Assembly (NCBI GenBank): GCA_905221065.1
Contig: CAJNBS010000002.1
Location: 62,001 to 126,000, forward strand
Reading direction: 5' to 3'
Source of the DNA: a bacterium
GTDB taxonomy: Bacteria; Bacillota; Bacilli; Lactobacillales; Streptococcaceae
DNA length: 64,000 bases
The position numbers and the translations under genes are program-made. Under the pieces are notes generated by a model that did no database searches, had not been told where the DNA came from, and was given only the letters and a program-made list of their open reading frames with translations. Below are positions 17,846 to 26,142 of the stretch, one piece after another (positions within the stretch are counted from its first letter, which is position 1; every line of letters starts with the position of its first letter).

Positions 17846-17863
17846 GGTATAATGTCAATTATG
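17846..17863 (+). promoter_or_regulatory. extended -10 promoter giving an apparently leaderless transcript
   Basis: TGGTATAAT (17845-17853 region, -10 at 17848-17853) is followed by seven bases and then the ATG at 17861. With the usual 6-7 base distance from -10 to start point, transcription would begin at or one base before the ATG, leaving no room for a ribosome site. The -35 (CTGAGT, 17-base spacing) is weak and lies in the end of the antitoxin gene. Confidence 0.6.
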
Positions 17864-18262
17864 AATAACAATCAACGTGCCCTTTGCCAACAACTCTGGG
17901 CTAGGAACAAATATCTCGTTTTGAGCCATTCCAGCAATATTTACAATGAGATTCGCCAATACTTGAAGAATGAACAGGTGGAGGTGAGTCAGGTTCAAGA
18001 GATGATTGACCGTGCCTGTCAAATCCCAGAACACAGGGGTCAGGTTTGCAATGCCTTTCAGCATATTTGGGGCTATTTCAAAAAGAAAGCAACAGATGTT
18101 GAGCGCAAAGACTATATGCTCTTGCTGGATCGGTATCGCTTTGGTCAGGCTTCTAAGGAAGACTTGATTGCTAAGACTCGAGAGTTGCTTTATCACTATC
18201 CGAATACCTACTTGCAACATTCGACTTTACTGAAAGGAGACTCCCATGAGACTTTGGCATGA
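17861..18262 (+). CDS. DUF1722 (YbgA-like) protein
   Basis: 133 residues from the ATG at 17861; an ATG at 17852 overlaps the -10 box and cannot be in the mRNA. The sequence pattern LWARNKYLVLSHS, QVCNAFQHIWGYFKKKATDVERKDYMLLLDRY and LLYHYPNTYLQHSTLL is that of DUF1722, the family of E. coli YbgA. ybgA sits next to the photolyase gene in E. coli, and here the gene overlaps a pyrimidine-dimer glycosylase by 17 bases, so a part in repairing UV damage is a reasonable inference. Biochemical activity is unknown. Confidence 0.85.
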   Translation: MNNNQRALCQQLWARNKYLVLSHSSNIYNEIRQYLKNEQVEVSQVQEMIDRACQIPEHRGQVCNAFQHIWGYFKKKATDVERKDYMLLLDRYRFGQASKEDLIAKTRELLYHYPNTYLQHSTLLKGDSHETLA

Positions 18263-18611
18263 GGCTTTGATTTCACAACTTCCCAGACCTCAACTTTTGG
18301 GGCAACATCGAGAGTGTTGCGCCCTACGTGGCAATGGCTGGGGCAGAAAGCATGCGACAGTGGACTATGTTTTTACCCATTCGCCTTATCGTCTCTATGC
18401 CTATCATCGCTTAATCATGGAGGAAATGGCTAATCGTGGCTACAATGTTAGTTCAGAGTGGCTAGACAAGAACTACCGTGGCAAGACTTGTTCTCTCTAT
18501 GAAGATTTAGCAGAGGAAAAATTGACTAGTCCTATATACAGCGAACATGACGATGCCTACTATGAGGAGTGTCTGGCTAATCTCCGAGAGAAGGGGATAG
18601 AGCTGGAATAA
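18246..18611 (+). CDS. pyrimidine-dimer DNA glycosylase / endonuclease V-like (Pyr_excise family)
   Basis: 121 residues, like phage T4 endonuclease V (138). The conserved pattern LLGQHRECCALRGNGW matches the T4 stretch that holds catalytic Glu23 (here the E of QHRE, residue 23), followed by ATVDYVFTHSPYRLYAYHRLIMEEMANRGYN. It should cut the glycosidic bond at cyclobutane dimers and nick by beta-elimination. In T4 the nucleophile is the amine of Thr2 after Met removal. Here residue 2 is Arg, which normally blocks Met removal, so the N-terminal chemistry may differ. Overlaps the DUF1722 gene; a terminator follows. Confidence 0.85.
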   Translation: MRLWHEALISQLPRPQLLGQHRECCALRGNGWGRKHATVDYVFTHSPYRLYAYHRLIMEEMANRGYNVSSEWLDKNYRGKTCSLYEDLAEEKLTSPIYSEHDDAYYEECLANLREKGIELE

Positions 18612-18667
18612 TAGTAAGGATTGCCTTCAATTTATGACTCTTCTCGTAATTTTTTCGAATAATAAAG

Positions 18668-18704
18668 ATGAGACCTTTGGAATTTTTCTAAGGTCTTCTT
18701 TTTA
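18668..18704 (+). terminator. terminator after the UV-repair pair
   Basis: GAGACCTT / AAGGTCTTC hairpin with an AT-rich loop and TTTTTATT tail, 60 bases after the glycosylase stop. Confidence 0.7.
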
Positions 18705-18748
18705 TTAGTGTTTAGATTTACTTTTAATAACTTTTAAGTTATAATTTT

Positions 18749-18808
18749 AAAAAAGCAAAGCGTGAGCTGAAGGACTTAAAAGAAAGAGGGGGAAGTGATG
18801 AAGAATAG
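18749..18808 (+). pseudogene. C-terminal remnant of a RelE/HigB-type toxin gene
   Basis: The frame KKAKRELKDLKERGGSDEE followed by TAG closely resembles, from memory, the C-terminus of streptococcal Gp49/HigB-type toxins (…AKRELADLKERG…). An in-frame TAA lies a few codons upstream (18731-18733 region) and no start or catalytic part is present, so only about 17-20 codons survive. Its stop overlaps the antitoxin start by 11 bases, the normal toxin-antitoxin arrangement, which supports the reading. Confidence 0.65.
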
Positions 18809-19091
18809 TGCCGTTGGGAGTAATTGGAAGGATGTACGATCTGAACTTTTTACCAAGGAGGAAATCCTTGAAAGCGATACGCGAGTGGCCATTATGAGTG
18901 AGTTGATTGAGGCTAGACATGAACAAGGAATCAGTCAGAAAAAGCTAGAAGAACTGAGTGGAGTAAGCCAGCCTGTCATAGCTAGGATGGAAACAGGAAA
19001 GACTAGTCCTCAGTTGGACACAGTCTTAAAAGTCCTAGCCAGTTTAGGAAAGACACTAGCAGTCGTCCCACTTGAACAGAGAAAGAGTTGA
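18798..19091 (+). CDS. XRE-family antitoxin left without its toxin
   Basis: 97 residues from ATG 18798 (a GTG one codon earlier is possible), with AGAGGGGGAAG as ribosome site. Helix-turn-helix at about 44-70 (QGISQKKLEELSGVSQPVIARMETGKTSPQLDTVLKVL). The N-terminal stretch SNWKDVRSELFTKEEILESD is typical of HigA2/RelB-like XRE antitoxins that follow a Gp49-family toxin. The toxin gene upstream is reduced to a scrap, so this gene is either a relic or is kept as an antidote/repressor acting in trans. No promoter of its own is obvious beyond AT-rich sequence at 18720-18750. Confidence 0.82.
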   Translation: MKNSAVGSNWKDVRSELFTKEEILESDTRVAIMSELIEARHEQGISQKKLEELSGVSQPVIARMETGKTSPQLDTVLKVLASLGKTLAVVPLEQRKS

Positions 19092-19292
19092 TAGGGATGA
19101 AATTACTTGGTTGGCTAAAATAATCCACTGGATAATTTTACCTCCCGTCCGCACTTTTTCAGGGAAATATCAGAATTACAAAAGAAAAATCAACCTATAG
19201 TCTTTTCTAATAACAAGTCATAGTCACGTATAAGAATTACTAATAACACGTTTGACCAGTCTAACTAAAATACAGCTAAAAACAAGCTATAC

Positions 19293-19330
19293 AAAGGATT
19301 TGAGGCAGTTGTCTCAGGTCCTTTTCTTTT
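19293..19330 (+). terminator. terminator-like hairpin upstream of the metE control region
   Basis: AAAGGATTTGAG / CTCAGGTCCTTTT with a TTTTCTTTT tail. It isolates the met genes from upstream transcription. The remainder of 19092-19343 contains only a weak AATCC/GGAT dyad near 19120 and no gene. Confidence 0.6.
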
Positions 19331-19344
19331 GTCTAAAACAGAGG

Positions 19345-19361
19345 TATAGTTTCAAACTATA
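19345..19361. promoter_or_regulatory. MET-box (MetR/MtaR LysR-type activator site) before metE
   Basis: TATAGTTTCAAACTATA is a perfect 17-bp palindrome identical to the streptococcal MET-box pattern. It lies 22 bases upstream of the -35, the usual position for a LysR-type activator that senses homocysteine/methionine status. Confidence 0.9.
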
Positions 19362-19383
19362 TCAAAGCCTAATTTTTTACAAT

Positions 19384-19412
19384 TATACAGATGATTTCTT
19401 TTCTGTTAAGAT
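19384..19412 (+). promoter_or_regulatory. metE promoter
   Basis: TATACA (-35), 17-base spacer and extended -10 TGTTAAGAT. Suboptimal -35, as expected for an activator-dependent promoter. Confidence 0.65.
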
Positions 19413-19443
19413 AGTTTCAACAACAAATTTTGGAGGACACATC

Positions 19444-21693
19444 ATGTCAACTACAATCATCGGTTTCCCTCGTTTGGGCGAATTCCGCGAATTAAAATTT
19501 ACAACTGAAAAATACTTTAGAAAAGAAATCTCAGAAGAAGAACTCCTTGCAGCCGCAAAAGAATTGCGTGCTAAACATTGGAATATTGTCAAAGAAAAAG
19601 GCATCACTGAAATCCCATCAAATGACTTTTCTCACTACGACAACTTCCTAGATGCAGCTTTCCTTTTCAACGTGGTACCTGCTTCAGTTCAAAACTTGGA
19701 CTTGTCTGACCTTGAGCGCTACTTTGCTTTGGGTCGTGGTTACCAAGGAGAAAAAGGGGATGTTCGCGCCCTTCCAATGAAGAAATGGTTCAACACCAAC
19801 TACCACTACATCGTTCCTAAATTTGAAAAAGACACTCAAGTTAAACTTGCAGGTCACAAGATTTTCGATGAGTTCCAAGAAGCAAAAGAACTTGGATTGA
19901 ACACTCGCCCAGTTCTTGTAGGTCCATTCACTTTCCTTCAATTGTCAGATTTTGAAGAAGGCGTGAAAGCAGAAGACTTCGTAGACAGCTTAGTAGCTGC
20001 TTACCAAGAAGTTTTTGCTAAATTGGCTGAACTTGGTGCGACTCGTATCCAATTGGATGAAGCTGCTCTTGTAAAAGACTTGACAGCTGAAGAAAAAGCT
20101 CTCTTCTTGAACCTCTACAACAAACTCTTGGCTGACAAAAAAGGTCTTGAAGTCTTGCTTCAAACTTACTTCGGAGACGTTCGTGACGTTTACGCTGACC
20201 TTGTAAACTTGCCAGTTGATGCTATCGGTTTGGACTTCGTTGAAGGTAAGAAAACTCTTGAACTCGTTAAAGGTGGTTTCCCAGCAGACAAGACTCTCTA
20301 TGCAGGTATTGTCAATGGTAAAAACATCTGGCGTAACAACTACGAAAAGAGCTTGGCTGTTCTTGAGCAAATCCCAGCTGAAAACATCGTTTTGACTAGC
20401 TCATGCTCACTTCTTCATGTGCCATTTACAACTGCTAACGAAGAATTTGAACCAGCTATCTTGAACCACTTTGCCTTTGCAGTTGAAAAATTGGATGAAA
20501 TCCGTGACTTGGATGCTATCCGCAATGGTCAAGGAGCAGAAGCTCTTGCAGCCAACAAAGAACTTTTTGCGATTGAACGTGTGGGTGAAAATGCAGAACT
20601 TCGTGCTCGTATCGCTGGATTGACAGACGCTGACTACACTCGCTTGCCAGCCTTTGCAGAACGTGAAGCTATCCAAGAAGAAGCTTTCAAACTTCCAGCT
20701 CTTCCAACAACGACTATCGGTTCATTCCCTCAAACTAAAGAAGTTCGTGCCAAACGTTTGGCTTACCGTAAAGGTGAATTGTCTCAAGAAGAGTACGACG
20801 CTTTCCTTGCTGAAACGATCGATGAATGGATCAAATGGCAAGAAGATATCGACTTTGATGTCCTTGTTCACGGTGAATTTGAGCGTAATGACATGGTTGA
20901 GTACTTCGGTCAAAACTTGTCAGGTTACCTCTTCTCTAAAAATGGTTGGGTACAATCATACGGTATGCGTGGAGTTAAACCACCAATCATCTGGGGTGAT
21001 GTCACTCGTCTTAACCCTATCACTGTTAAATGGTCTAGCTATGCACAAAGCCGTACAAACAAACCTGTTAAAGGTATGTTGACTGGACCTGTTACCATTC
21101 TCAACTGGTCATTCCCACGTGAAGACATCTCTATCAAGGATTCTACTCTTCAAATCGCCCTTGCTATCAAGGATGAAGTGCTTGACCTTGAAGCTGCTGG
21201 TGTGAAAATCATCCAAATCGACGAGGCTGCTCTTCGTGAGAAATTGCCACTTCGTCGTAGCGACTGGTACGAAGACTACCTTGACTGGGCAATTCCTGCC
21301 TTCCGCTTGGTACACTCAACAGTAGCACCAGACACACAAATCCACACTCACATGTGTTACTCAGAATTTACAGATATCATCCCAGCTATCGACAACTTGG
21401 ATGCGGACGTTATCTCATTTGAGGCTAGCCGTTCAAACCTTGAAATCTTGGACGAACTCAAAGCGAAAAACTTCCAAACAGAAGTGGGACCTGGGGTTTA
21501 CGATATCCACTCACCTCGTGTACCAAATGAAGGCGAAATCGACCACACAATCGAAGCCATCCTTGCTAAAGTGCCAAGCAAGAAAGTTTGGATCAACCCT
21601 GACTGTGGTTTGAAAACACGTGGTATTCCAGAAACAAAAGAAAGCTTGATCCGCCTTGTGGAAGCAGCTAAAGCTGCGCGTGAGAAATTGTAA
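19444..21693 (+). CDS. metE: cobalamin-independent methionine synthase
   Basis: Transfers the methyl group of 5-methyl-tetrahydrofolate (polyglutamate) to homocysteine. 749 residues from ATG 19444, which follows GGAGG; the frame is open upstream but that part lies in the promoter. Two barrel halves: N-terminal [18 protein letters not shown] and a C-terminal domain starting [14 protein letters not shown]. The C-terminal zinc ligands are visible in HTHMCYSEF and [10 protein letters not shown], with [12 protein letters not shown] as the substrate-contact block. Upstream MET-box; metF, which makes the methyl donor, is next. Confidence 0.97.
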   Translation: MSTTIIGFPRLGEFRELKFTTEKYFRKEISEEELLAAAKELRAKHWNIVKEKGITEIPSNDFSHYDNFLDAAFLFNVVPASVQNLDLSDLERYFALGRGYQGEKGDVRALPMKKWFNTNYHYIVPKFEKDTQVKLAGHKIFDEFQEAKELGLNTRPVLVGPFTFLQLSDFEEGVKAEDFVDSLVAAYQEVFAKLAELGATRIQLDEAALVKDLTAEEKALFLNLYNKLLADKKGLEVLLQTYFGDVRDVYADLVNLPVDAIGLDFVEGKKTLELVKGGFPADKTLYAGIVNGKNIWRNNYEKSLAVLEQIPAENIVLTSSCSLLHVPFTTANEEFEPAILNHFAFAVEKLDEIRDLDAIRNGQGAEALAANKELFAIERVGENAELRARIAGLTDADYTRLPAFAEREAIQEEAFKLPALPTTTIGSFPQTKEVRAKRLAYRKGELSQEEYDAFLAETIDEWIKWQEDIDFDVLVHGEFERNDMVEYFGQNLSGYLFSKNGWVQSYGMRGVKPPIIWGDVTRLNPITVKWSSYAQSRTNKPVKGMLTGPVTILNWSFPREDISIKDSTLQIALAIKDEVLDLEAAGVKIIQIDEAALREKLPLRRSDWYEDYLDWAIPAFRLVHSTVAPDTQIHTHMCYSEFTDIIPAIDNLDADVISFEASRSNLEILDELKAKNFQTEVGPGVYDIHSPRVPNEGEIDHTIEAILAKVPSKKVWINPDCGLKTRGIPETKESLIRLVEAAKAAREKL

Positions 21694-21793
21694 GATAGGA
21701 TTTCTCTAGAAGCACTGTTTGGTCAATCTGCCTGTTTCACTCGGATTCTAAGAGTCCAGCTAACGAAAAATCAACTAGAAAAGGATAATGACT

Positions 21794-22660
21794 ATGTCAC
21801 GCCAAACACCGTCACTCTCATTTGAAGTGTTCCCTCCAAACCCAGCAGTGGGTAATGATAAAATTATTTCTGCTCTTCAAGATATGCAGGAGTTGGCTCC
21901 TCACTTTATCAGTGTGACTGCCAGCAATAATAAATTTAATATCAAGGAAACGACGGTTCGTTTGGCTGACTTTATCCAAAATGACTTGGCGATTCCGACT
22001 ATTGCTCACTTGCCAGCCATCTATTTGACCAAGGACAAGGTTGCTGAAACCATTGCTGACTTGGACAAGGTTGGGGTGCAGAAAATCTTGGCTCTTCGTG
22101 GGGATATTATTCCAGATGTGGAACCACAGAAGGATTTCCGCTATGCAACTGACTTGATTGAGTTCATCAAGGAACAAGCCCCTCACTTTGATATTGTTGG
22201 TGCTTGTTATCCAGAAGGGCATCCAGATTCACCAAATCAGATTTCAGATATTCAAAATCTTAAGAAGAAAGTGGATGCAGGTTGTTCGAGCCTTGTAACT
22301 CAGCTTTTCTTTGACAATGAGCGCTTCTATGATTTTCAGGACAAGTGCATCTTGGCTGGAATTGATGTTCCTATTCATGCAGGGATTATGCCAATTCTGA
22401 ATCGAAATCAGGCTCTCCGCCTCTTGAAGACTTGTGAGAATATCCATCTTCCACGCAAATTTAAAGCCATCTTAGACAAGTATGAGCATGACCCTGAGTC
22501 GCTCAGAGCAGCAGGACTTGCCTATGCAGTGGACCAAATCGTGGACTTGGTAACTCAGGATGTTGCTGGTGTGCATCTTTACACCATGAACAATGCTGAA
22601 ACAGCAAAATACATCCACCAAGCAACCCATGCCTTGTTTAATCATCAGTCTCTAGGATAA
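21794..22660 (+). CDS. metF: 5,10-methylenetetrahydrofolate reductase
   Basis: Makes 5-methyl-THF for MetE. 288 residues from the ATG at 21794; the in-frame ATG at 21788 is only three bases from the AAAAGG ribosome site. Family marks: SLSFEVFPPNP with the catalytic Glu, HLPAIYLTKDKVAE, ILALRGDI, GACYPEGHPDS and TQLFFDNERFYDF in the right order for a flavin-dependent barrel. 100 bases after metE with no terminator in between, so cotranscribed. Confidence 0.96.
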   Translation: MSRQTPSLSFEVFPPNPAVGNDKIISALQDMQELAPHFISVTASNNKFNIKETTVRLADFIQNDLAIPTIAHLPAIYLTKDKVAETIADLDKVGVQKILALRGDIIPDVEPQKDFRYATDLIEFIKEQAPHFDIVGACYPEGHPDSPNQISDIQNLKKKVDAGCSSLVTQLFFDNERFYDFQDKCILAGIDVPIHAGIMPILNRNQALRLLKTCENIHLPRKFKAILDKYEHDPESLRAAGLAYAVDQIVDLVTQDVAGVHLYTMNNAETAKYIHQATHALFNHQSLG

Positions 22661-22669
22661 TAAAAAGCA

Positions 22670-22707
22670 AACCATTCTTCTCAAGTGAGGGGAATGGTTC
22701 CTTTTTA
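22670..22707 (+). terminator. terminator after metF
   Basis: AACCATTCTTCTC / GAGGGGAATGGTT hairpin followed by CCTTTTT. Confidence 0.8.
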
Positions 22708-22738
22708 ATGGTAAAGACCGCACTTTTTAAGAAAAATA

Positions 22739-22747
22739 TGATAGAAT
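22739..22747 (+). promoter_or_regulatory. possible distal promoter of the pnp transcript
   Basis: TGATAGAAT extended -10. If used, pnp has a leader of about 470 bases that spans the structured region 22780-23200. No good -35. Confidence 0.4.
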
Positions 22748-22830
22748 AGACTCTGTACGTACTTGATACAAAGATGAGGGTATTAAAAAATACAATGCAT
22801 TTAAACTGTAAGGATTAGCGACACGAACGA

Positions 22831-22932
22831 GTCAAATCGATGTTATTTGACGAGAGAGTTAGTAAAGCATTTAGCTAATTGCCTGATAGCGATTGACGTG
22901 AAAGGATTAGATGCTTTAGCATCAAATCTTTC
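22831..22932 (+). ncRNA. structured 5' part of the pnp leader
   Basis: Two clear stem-loops. GTCAAAT / ATTTGAC (22831-22837 with 22845-22851). Then AGGATTAGATGC / GCATCAAATCTT (22903-22931) with a TTTA loop, where only one G.U pair and one unpaired A opposite A interrupt the helix. No reading frame with a ribosome site covers it. It could be a leader RNA or an independent small RNA; function unknown. Confidence 0.45.
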
Positions 22933-22941
22933 TAATGATTT

Positions 22942-23180
22942 GTATCTTGAGAATTGAACCCGGCCGAAAAGCTGTGTAAAAAAGATAAACTGTCTTGTCT
23001 TCATCGAAGACTTCGTCAGTTTCCTATTTTTACTTTTCTTTTGACGTCCTTGGTATCTTGAGAATTGAACACGCCTACAACTCTTTGGAAAAAGATAAAT
23101 CTGCCTAGGAGCAGTCGCTCCGTCGTTCGATTTCCTATTTTCCTTTGAGTTGCTTGACGGCTTAGTATCTTGATTTTTGT
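22942..23180 (+). repeat. ~111-bp tandem repeat in the pnp leader, two full units and a third start
   Basis: GTATCTTGA(GAATTGAAC) recurs at 22942, 23053 and 23165 (periods 111 and 112). Both full units also share AAAAAGATAAA and TTTCCTATTTT at matching places. Between these, each folds into a two-part hairpin whose arms differ in sequence but stay paired: AAACTG/CAGTTT plus GTCTTC/GAAGAC in unit 1, and AAATC/GATTT plus GGAGC/GCTCC in unit 2. A T-rich tail follows each, so they could work as terminators or attenuators ahead of pnp. No coding frame is convincing on either strand. Not a BOX element. Confidence 0.75.
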
Positions 23181-23220
23181 AGGCAAGGCGTATAATTTCA
23201 TCAATCCAAAGGGGATTAAA

Positions 23221-25434
23221 ATGACAAAACAAGTGTTTCAAACGACTTTTGCGGGTCGTGAGTTAATTGTAGAGACTGGTCAGGTTGCCAAGCAAGCAAA
23301 TGGCTCTGTTGTCGTGCGTTACGGTGAGTCAACTGTCTTGACTGCGGCCGTTATGTCTAAAAAGATGGCAACTGGGGATTTCTTCCCTCTTCAAGTCAAC
23401 TACGAAGAAAAAATGTATGCGGCTGGGAAGTTTCCTGGTGGCTTTTTGAAACGTGAAGGACGTCCTTCAACAGATGCGACCTTGACAGCGCGTTTGATTG
23501 ACCGTCCAATCCGTCCTATGTTTGCGGAAGGTTTCCGTAATGAAGTACAGGTCATCAACACCGTGCTTTCTTATGATGAAAATGCATCTGCACCAATGGC
23601 AGCTATGTTTGGTTCATCCTTGGCGCTTTCTATCTCAGATATTCCGTTTGACGGACCAATCGCTGGGGTACAAGTGGGTTATGTAGATGGCCAAATCATT
23701 ATCAACCCTAGTCAAGAACAGGCAGAGCAATCTCTTCTTGAATTGACAGTAGCTGGTACCAAACACGCCATCAACATGGTAGAGTCTGGTGCCAAAGAAT
23801 TGTCAGAAGAAATCATGTTGGAAGCCCTTCTGAAAGGGCACGAAGCAGTCAAAGAATTGATTGCCTTCCAAGAAGAAATCGTTGTTGCTGTCGGTAAGGA
23901 AAAAGCAGAAGTGGAATTGCTTCATGTAGATGCTGAATTGCAAGCTGAAATCATCGCAGCCTACAACAGCGACCTCCAAAAAGCGGTTCAAGTAGAAGAA
24001 AAATTGGCTCGTGAAGCTGCAACTCAAGCAGTTAAAGACCAAGTGACTGCTGTGTATGAAGAAAAATATGCAGACCACGAAGAATTTGACCGTATCATGC
24101 GTGATGTGGCTGAAATCTTGGAACAAATGGAACACGCTGAAGTGCGCCGCTTGATTACAGAAGACAAGGTACGTCCTGATGGCCGTAAGGTCGATGAAAT
24201 CCGTCCTTTGGATGCGGTTGTTGACTTCCTTCCTCGTGTGCACGGTTCAGGTCTCTTCACTCGCGGACAAACGCAAGCCCTTTCAGTTTTGACCTTGGCT
24301 CCGATGGGTGAGACTCAAATTATCGATGGCTTGGATCCTGAGTACAAGAAACGCTTTATGCACCACTATAACTTCCCTCAATACTCTGTAGGGGAAACAG
24401 GTCGTTACGGTGCGCCAGGTCGTCGTGAAATTGGTCACGGTGCCCTTGGTGAGCGTGCCCTTGCTCAAGTTTTGCCAAGTTTGGAAGAATTTCCATATGC
24501 GATCCGCTTGGTAGCAGAAGTCTTGGAATCAAACGGTTCTTCATCTCAAGCTTCTATCTGTGCGGGAACCCTTGCCCTTATGGCTGGTGGTGTGCCAATC
24601 AAGGCGCCAGTAGCTGGTATTGCTATGGGTCTTATCTCAGATGGAAATAACTACACAGTATTGACAGATATCCAAGGTTTGGAAGACCACTTTGGAGACA
24701 TGGACTTCAAGGTTGCAGGTACTCGTGACGGTATTACAGCCCTTCAAATGGACATCAAGATCCAAGGAATCACTGCAGAAATCTTGACTGAGGCCCTTGC
24801 TCAAGCCAAGAAAGCACGTTTTGAAATTCTTGATGTGATTGAAGAAACGATTCCAGAAGTTCGTCCAGAATTGGCTCCAACTGCACCGAAAATTGATACC
24901 ATCAAGATTGATGTGGACAAGATTAAGATTGTCATCGGTAAGGGTGGAGAAACCATCGACAAGATTATCGCTGAAACAGGCGTTAAGATTGATATCGACG
25001 AAGAAGGAAATGTGTCTATCTACTCTAGCGACCAAGAAGCCATCAACCGTGCCAAAGAAATCATTGCTGGCTTGGTTCGTGAAGCCAAAGTGGATGAAGT
25101 TTACCATGCGAAGGTTGTTCGTATCGAGAAATTTGGTGCCTTTGTTAACCTCTTTGACAAGACAGATGCCCTCGTACACATCTCTGAAATGGCTTGGACT
25201 CGTACCAATAATGTCGAAGACTTGGTAGCAATCGGGGATGAAGTTGATGTTAAGGTAATCAAGATTGATGAAAAAGGACGTGTGGATGCTTCTATGAAGG
25301 CTCTTCTTCCTCGTCCTCCAAAACCTGAACGTGATGAAAAAGGTGAAAAATCAGAGCGTCCTCACCGCCCACGTCATCACAAGGATCACAAACCTAAGAA
25401 AGAATTTACAGAAACACCAAAAGATTCAGAATAA
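23221..25434 (+). CDS. pnp: polyribonucleotide nucleotidyltransferase (PNPase)
   Basis: Phosphorolytic 3'-5' exoribonuclease of RNA decay. 737 residues from ATG 23221 (GGGG ribosome site; the frame runs further up into the repeat region). Order: RNase PH domain 1 (1-~145), helical linker, RNase PH domain 2 (~310-540; [28 protein letters not shown]), KH domain with [10 protein letters not shown] near 580, S1 domain (~620-690) and a basic, His/Lys-rich tail. In many bacteria PNPase controls its own mRNA through leader structure, and this gene has an unusually structured leader. cysE follows after 15 bases. Confidence 0.97.
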   Translation: MTKQVFQTTFAGRELIVETGQVAKQANGSVVVRYGESTVLTAAVMSKKMATGDFFPLQVNYEEKMYAAGKFPGGFLKREGRPSTDATLTARLIDRPIRPMFAEGFRNEVQVINTVLSYDENASAPMAAMFGSSLALSISDIPFDGPIAGVQVGYVDGQIIINPSQEQAEQSLLELTVAGTKHAINMVESGAKELSEEIMLEALLKGHEAVKELIAFQEEIVVAVGKEKAEVELLHVDAELQAEIIAAYNSDLQKAVQVEEKLAREAATQAVKDQVTAVYEEKYADHEEFDRIMRDVAEILEQMEHAEVRRLITEDKVRPDGRKVDEIRPLDAVVDFLPRVHGSGLFTRGQTQALSVLTLAPMGETQIIDGLDPEYKKRFMHHYNFPQYSVGETGRYGAPGRREIGHGALGERALAQVLPSLEEFPYAIRLVAEVLESNGSSSQASICAGTLALMAGGVPIKAPVAGIAMGLISDGNNYTVLTDIQGLEDHFGDMDFKVAGTRDGITALQMDIKIQGITAEILTEALAQAKKARFEILDVIEETIPEVRPELAPTAPKIDTIKIDVDKIKIVIGKGGETIDKIIAETGVKIDIDEEGNVSIYSSDQEAINRAKEIIAGLVREAKVDEVYHAKVVRIEKFGAFVNLFDKTDALVHISEMAWTRTNNVEDLVAIGDEVDVKVIKIDEKGRVDASMKALLPRPPKPERDEKGEKSERPHRPRHHKDHKPKKEFTETPKDSE

Positions 25435-25449
25435 GAAAAGGAGAAATGT

Positions 25450-26067
25450 ATGGGATGGTGGCGCGAAACCATTGATATCGTGAAAGAAAATGATCCAGCG
25501 GCCCGCACCACTTTGGAGGTTTTGCTGACTTATCCGGGTGTCAAGGCCTTGGCGGCCCACCGTCTCTCGCATTTTCTCTGGAAGCACGGCTTTAAGCTCT
25601 TAGCTCGTATGCACAGTCAGTTTTGGCGCTTTTGGACTCAGATTGAGATCCATCCGGGTGCTCAGATTGATTCAGGTGTCTTTATTGACCACGGTTCTGG
25701 CTTAGTGATTGGTGAGACGGCGATTGTTGAAAAAGGCGTTCTTCTCTATCATGGAGTGACTCTCGGTGGGACTGGTAAGGATGTTGGCAAACGCCATCCG
25801 ACCGTTCGAAAGGGAGCTCTCATATCGGCTCATGCCCAAGTTATCGGGCCTGTGGAAATTGGTGAAAATGCCAAGGTTGGTGCAGCAGCAGTTGTCGTGG
25901 CAGACGTACCTAGTGATGTGACGGTTGTCGGGATTCCGGCCAAGATTGTTCGTGTTCATGGTAAGAAGGATGAGCCAGTCATTCACGAAGTCGAAGAAAA
26001 ACGAGAGTATTATGTCAATAAACTCGAACAGGCTAAAGAAGCCAGTCACAGATCGTCTGGGTTGTAA
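25450..26067 (+). CDS. cysE: serine O-acetyltransferase
   Basis: Acetylates serine to O-acetylserine, the carbon skeleton for cysteine. 205 residues. N-terminal helical part, then the left-handed beta-helix of hexapeptide repeats: EIHPGAQIDSGVFIDHGSGLVIGETAIVEKGV, with the catalytic His in DHG and the acetyl-CoA loop GVTLGGTGKDVGKRHPTV. GGAG ribosome site, 15 bases after pnp, so probably cotranscribed with it. A terminator follows. Confidence 0.95.
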   Translation: MGWWRETIDIVKENDPAARTTLEVLLTYPGVKALAAHRLSHFLWKHGFKLLARMHSQFWRFWTQIEIHPGAQIDSGVFIDHGSGLVIGETAIVEKGVLLYHGVTLGGTGKDVGKRHPTVRKGALISAHAQVIGPVEIGENAKVGAAAVVVADVPSDVTVVGIPAKIVRVHGKKDEPVIHEVEEKREYYVNKLEQAKEASHRSSGL

Positions 26068-26116
26068 GATATTTCAATCTTTTAAAAGGTGATATTCGGC
26101 TGAGTAGGTCGTAAAG

Positions 26117-26142
26117 TAAAAGGGCGACTGTCAGCCCTTTTC
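26117..26142 (+). terminator. terminator after cysE
   Basis: AAAAGGGC / GCCCTTTTCTT hairpin with GACTGTCA loop. The remaining bases up to cysS hold no recognisable gene and no T-box core sequence. Confidence 0.75.

Noticed and set aside
22843..23241. 132-codon minus-strand frame across the pnp leader repeats
   Set aside because: The translation follows the DNA repeat (VQFSRY twice) and looks like a by-product of the structured repeat; no ribosome site and no known domain.
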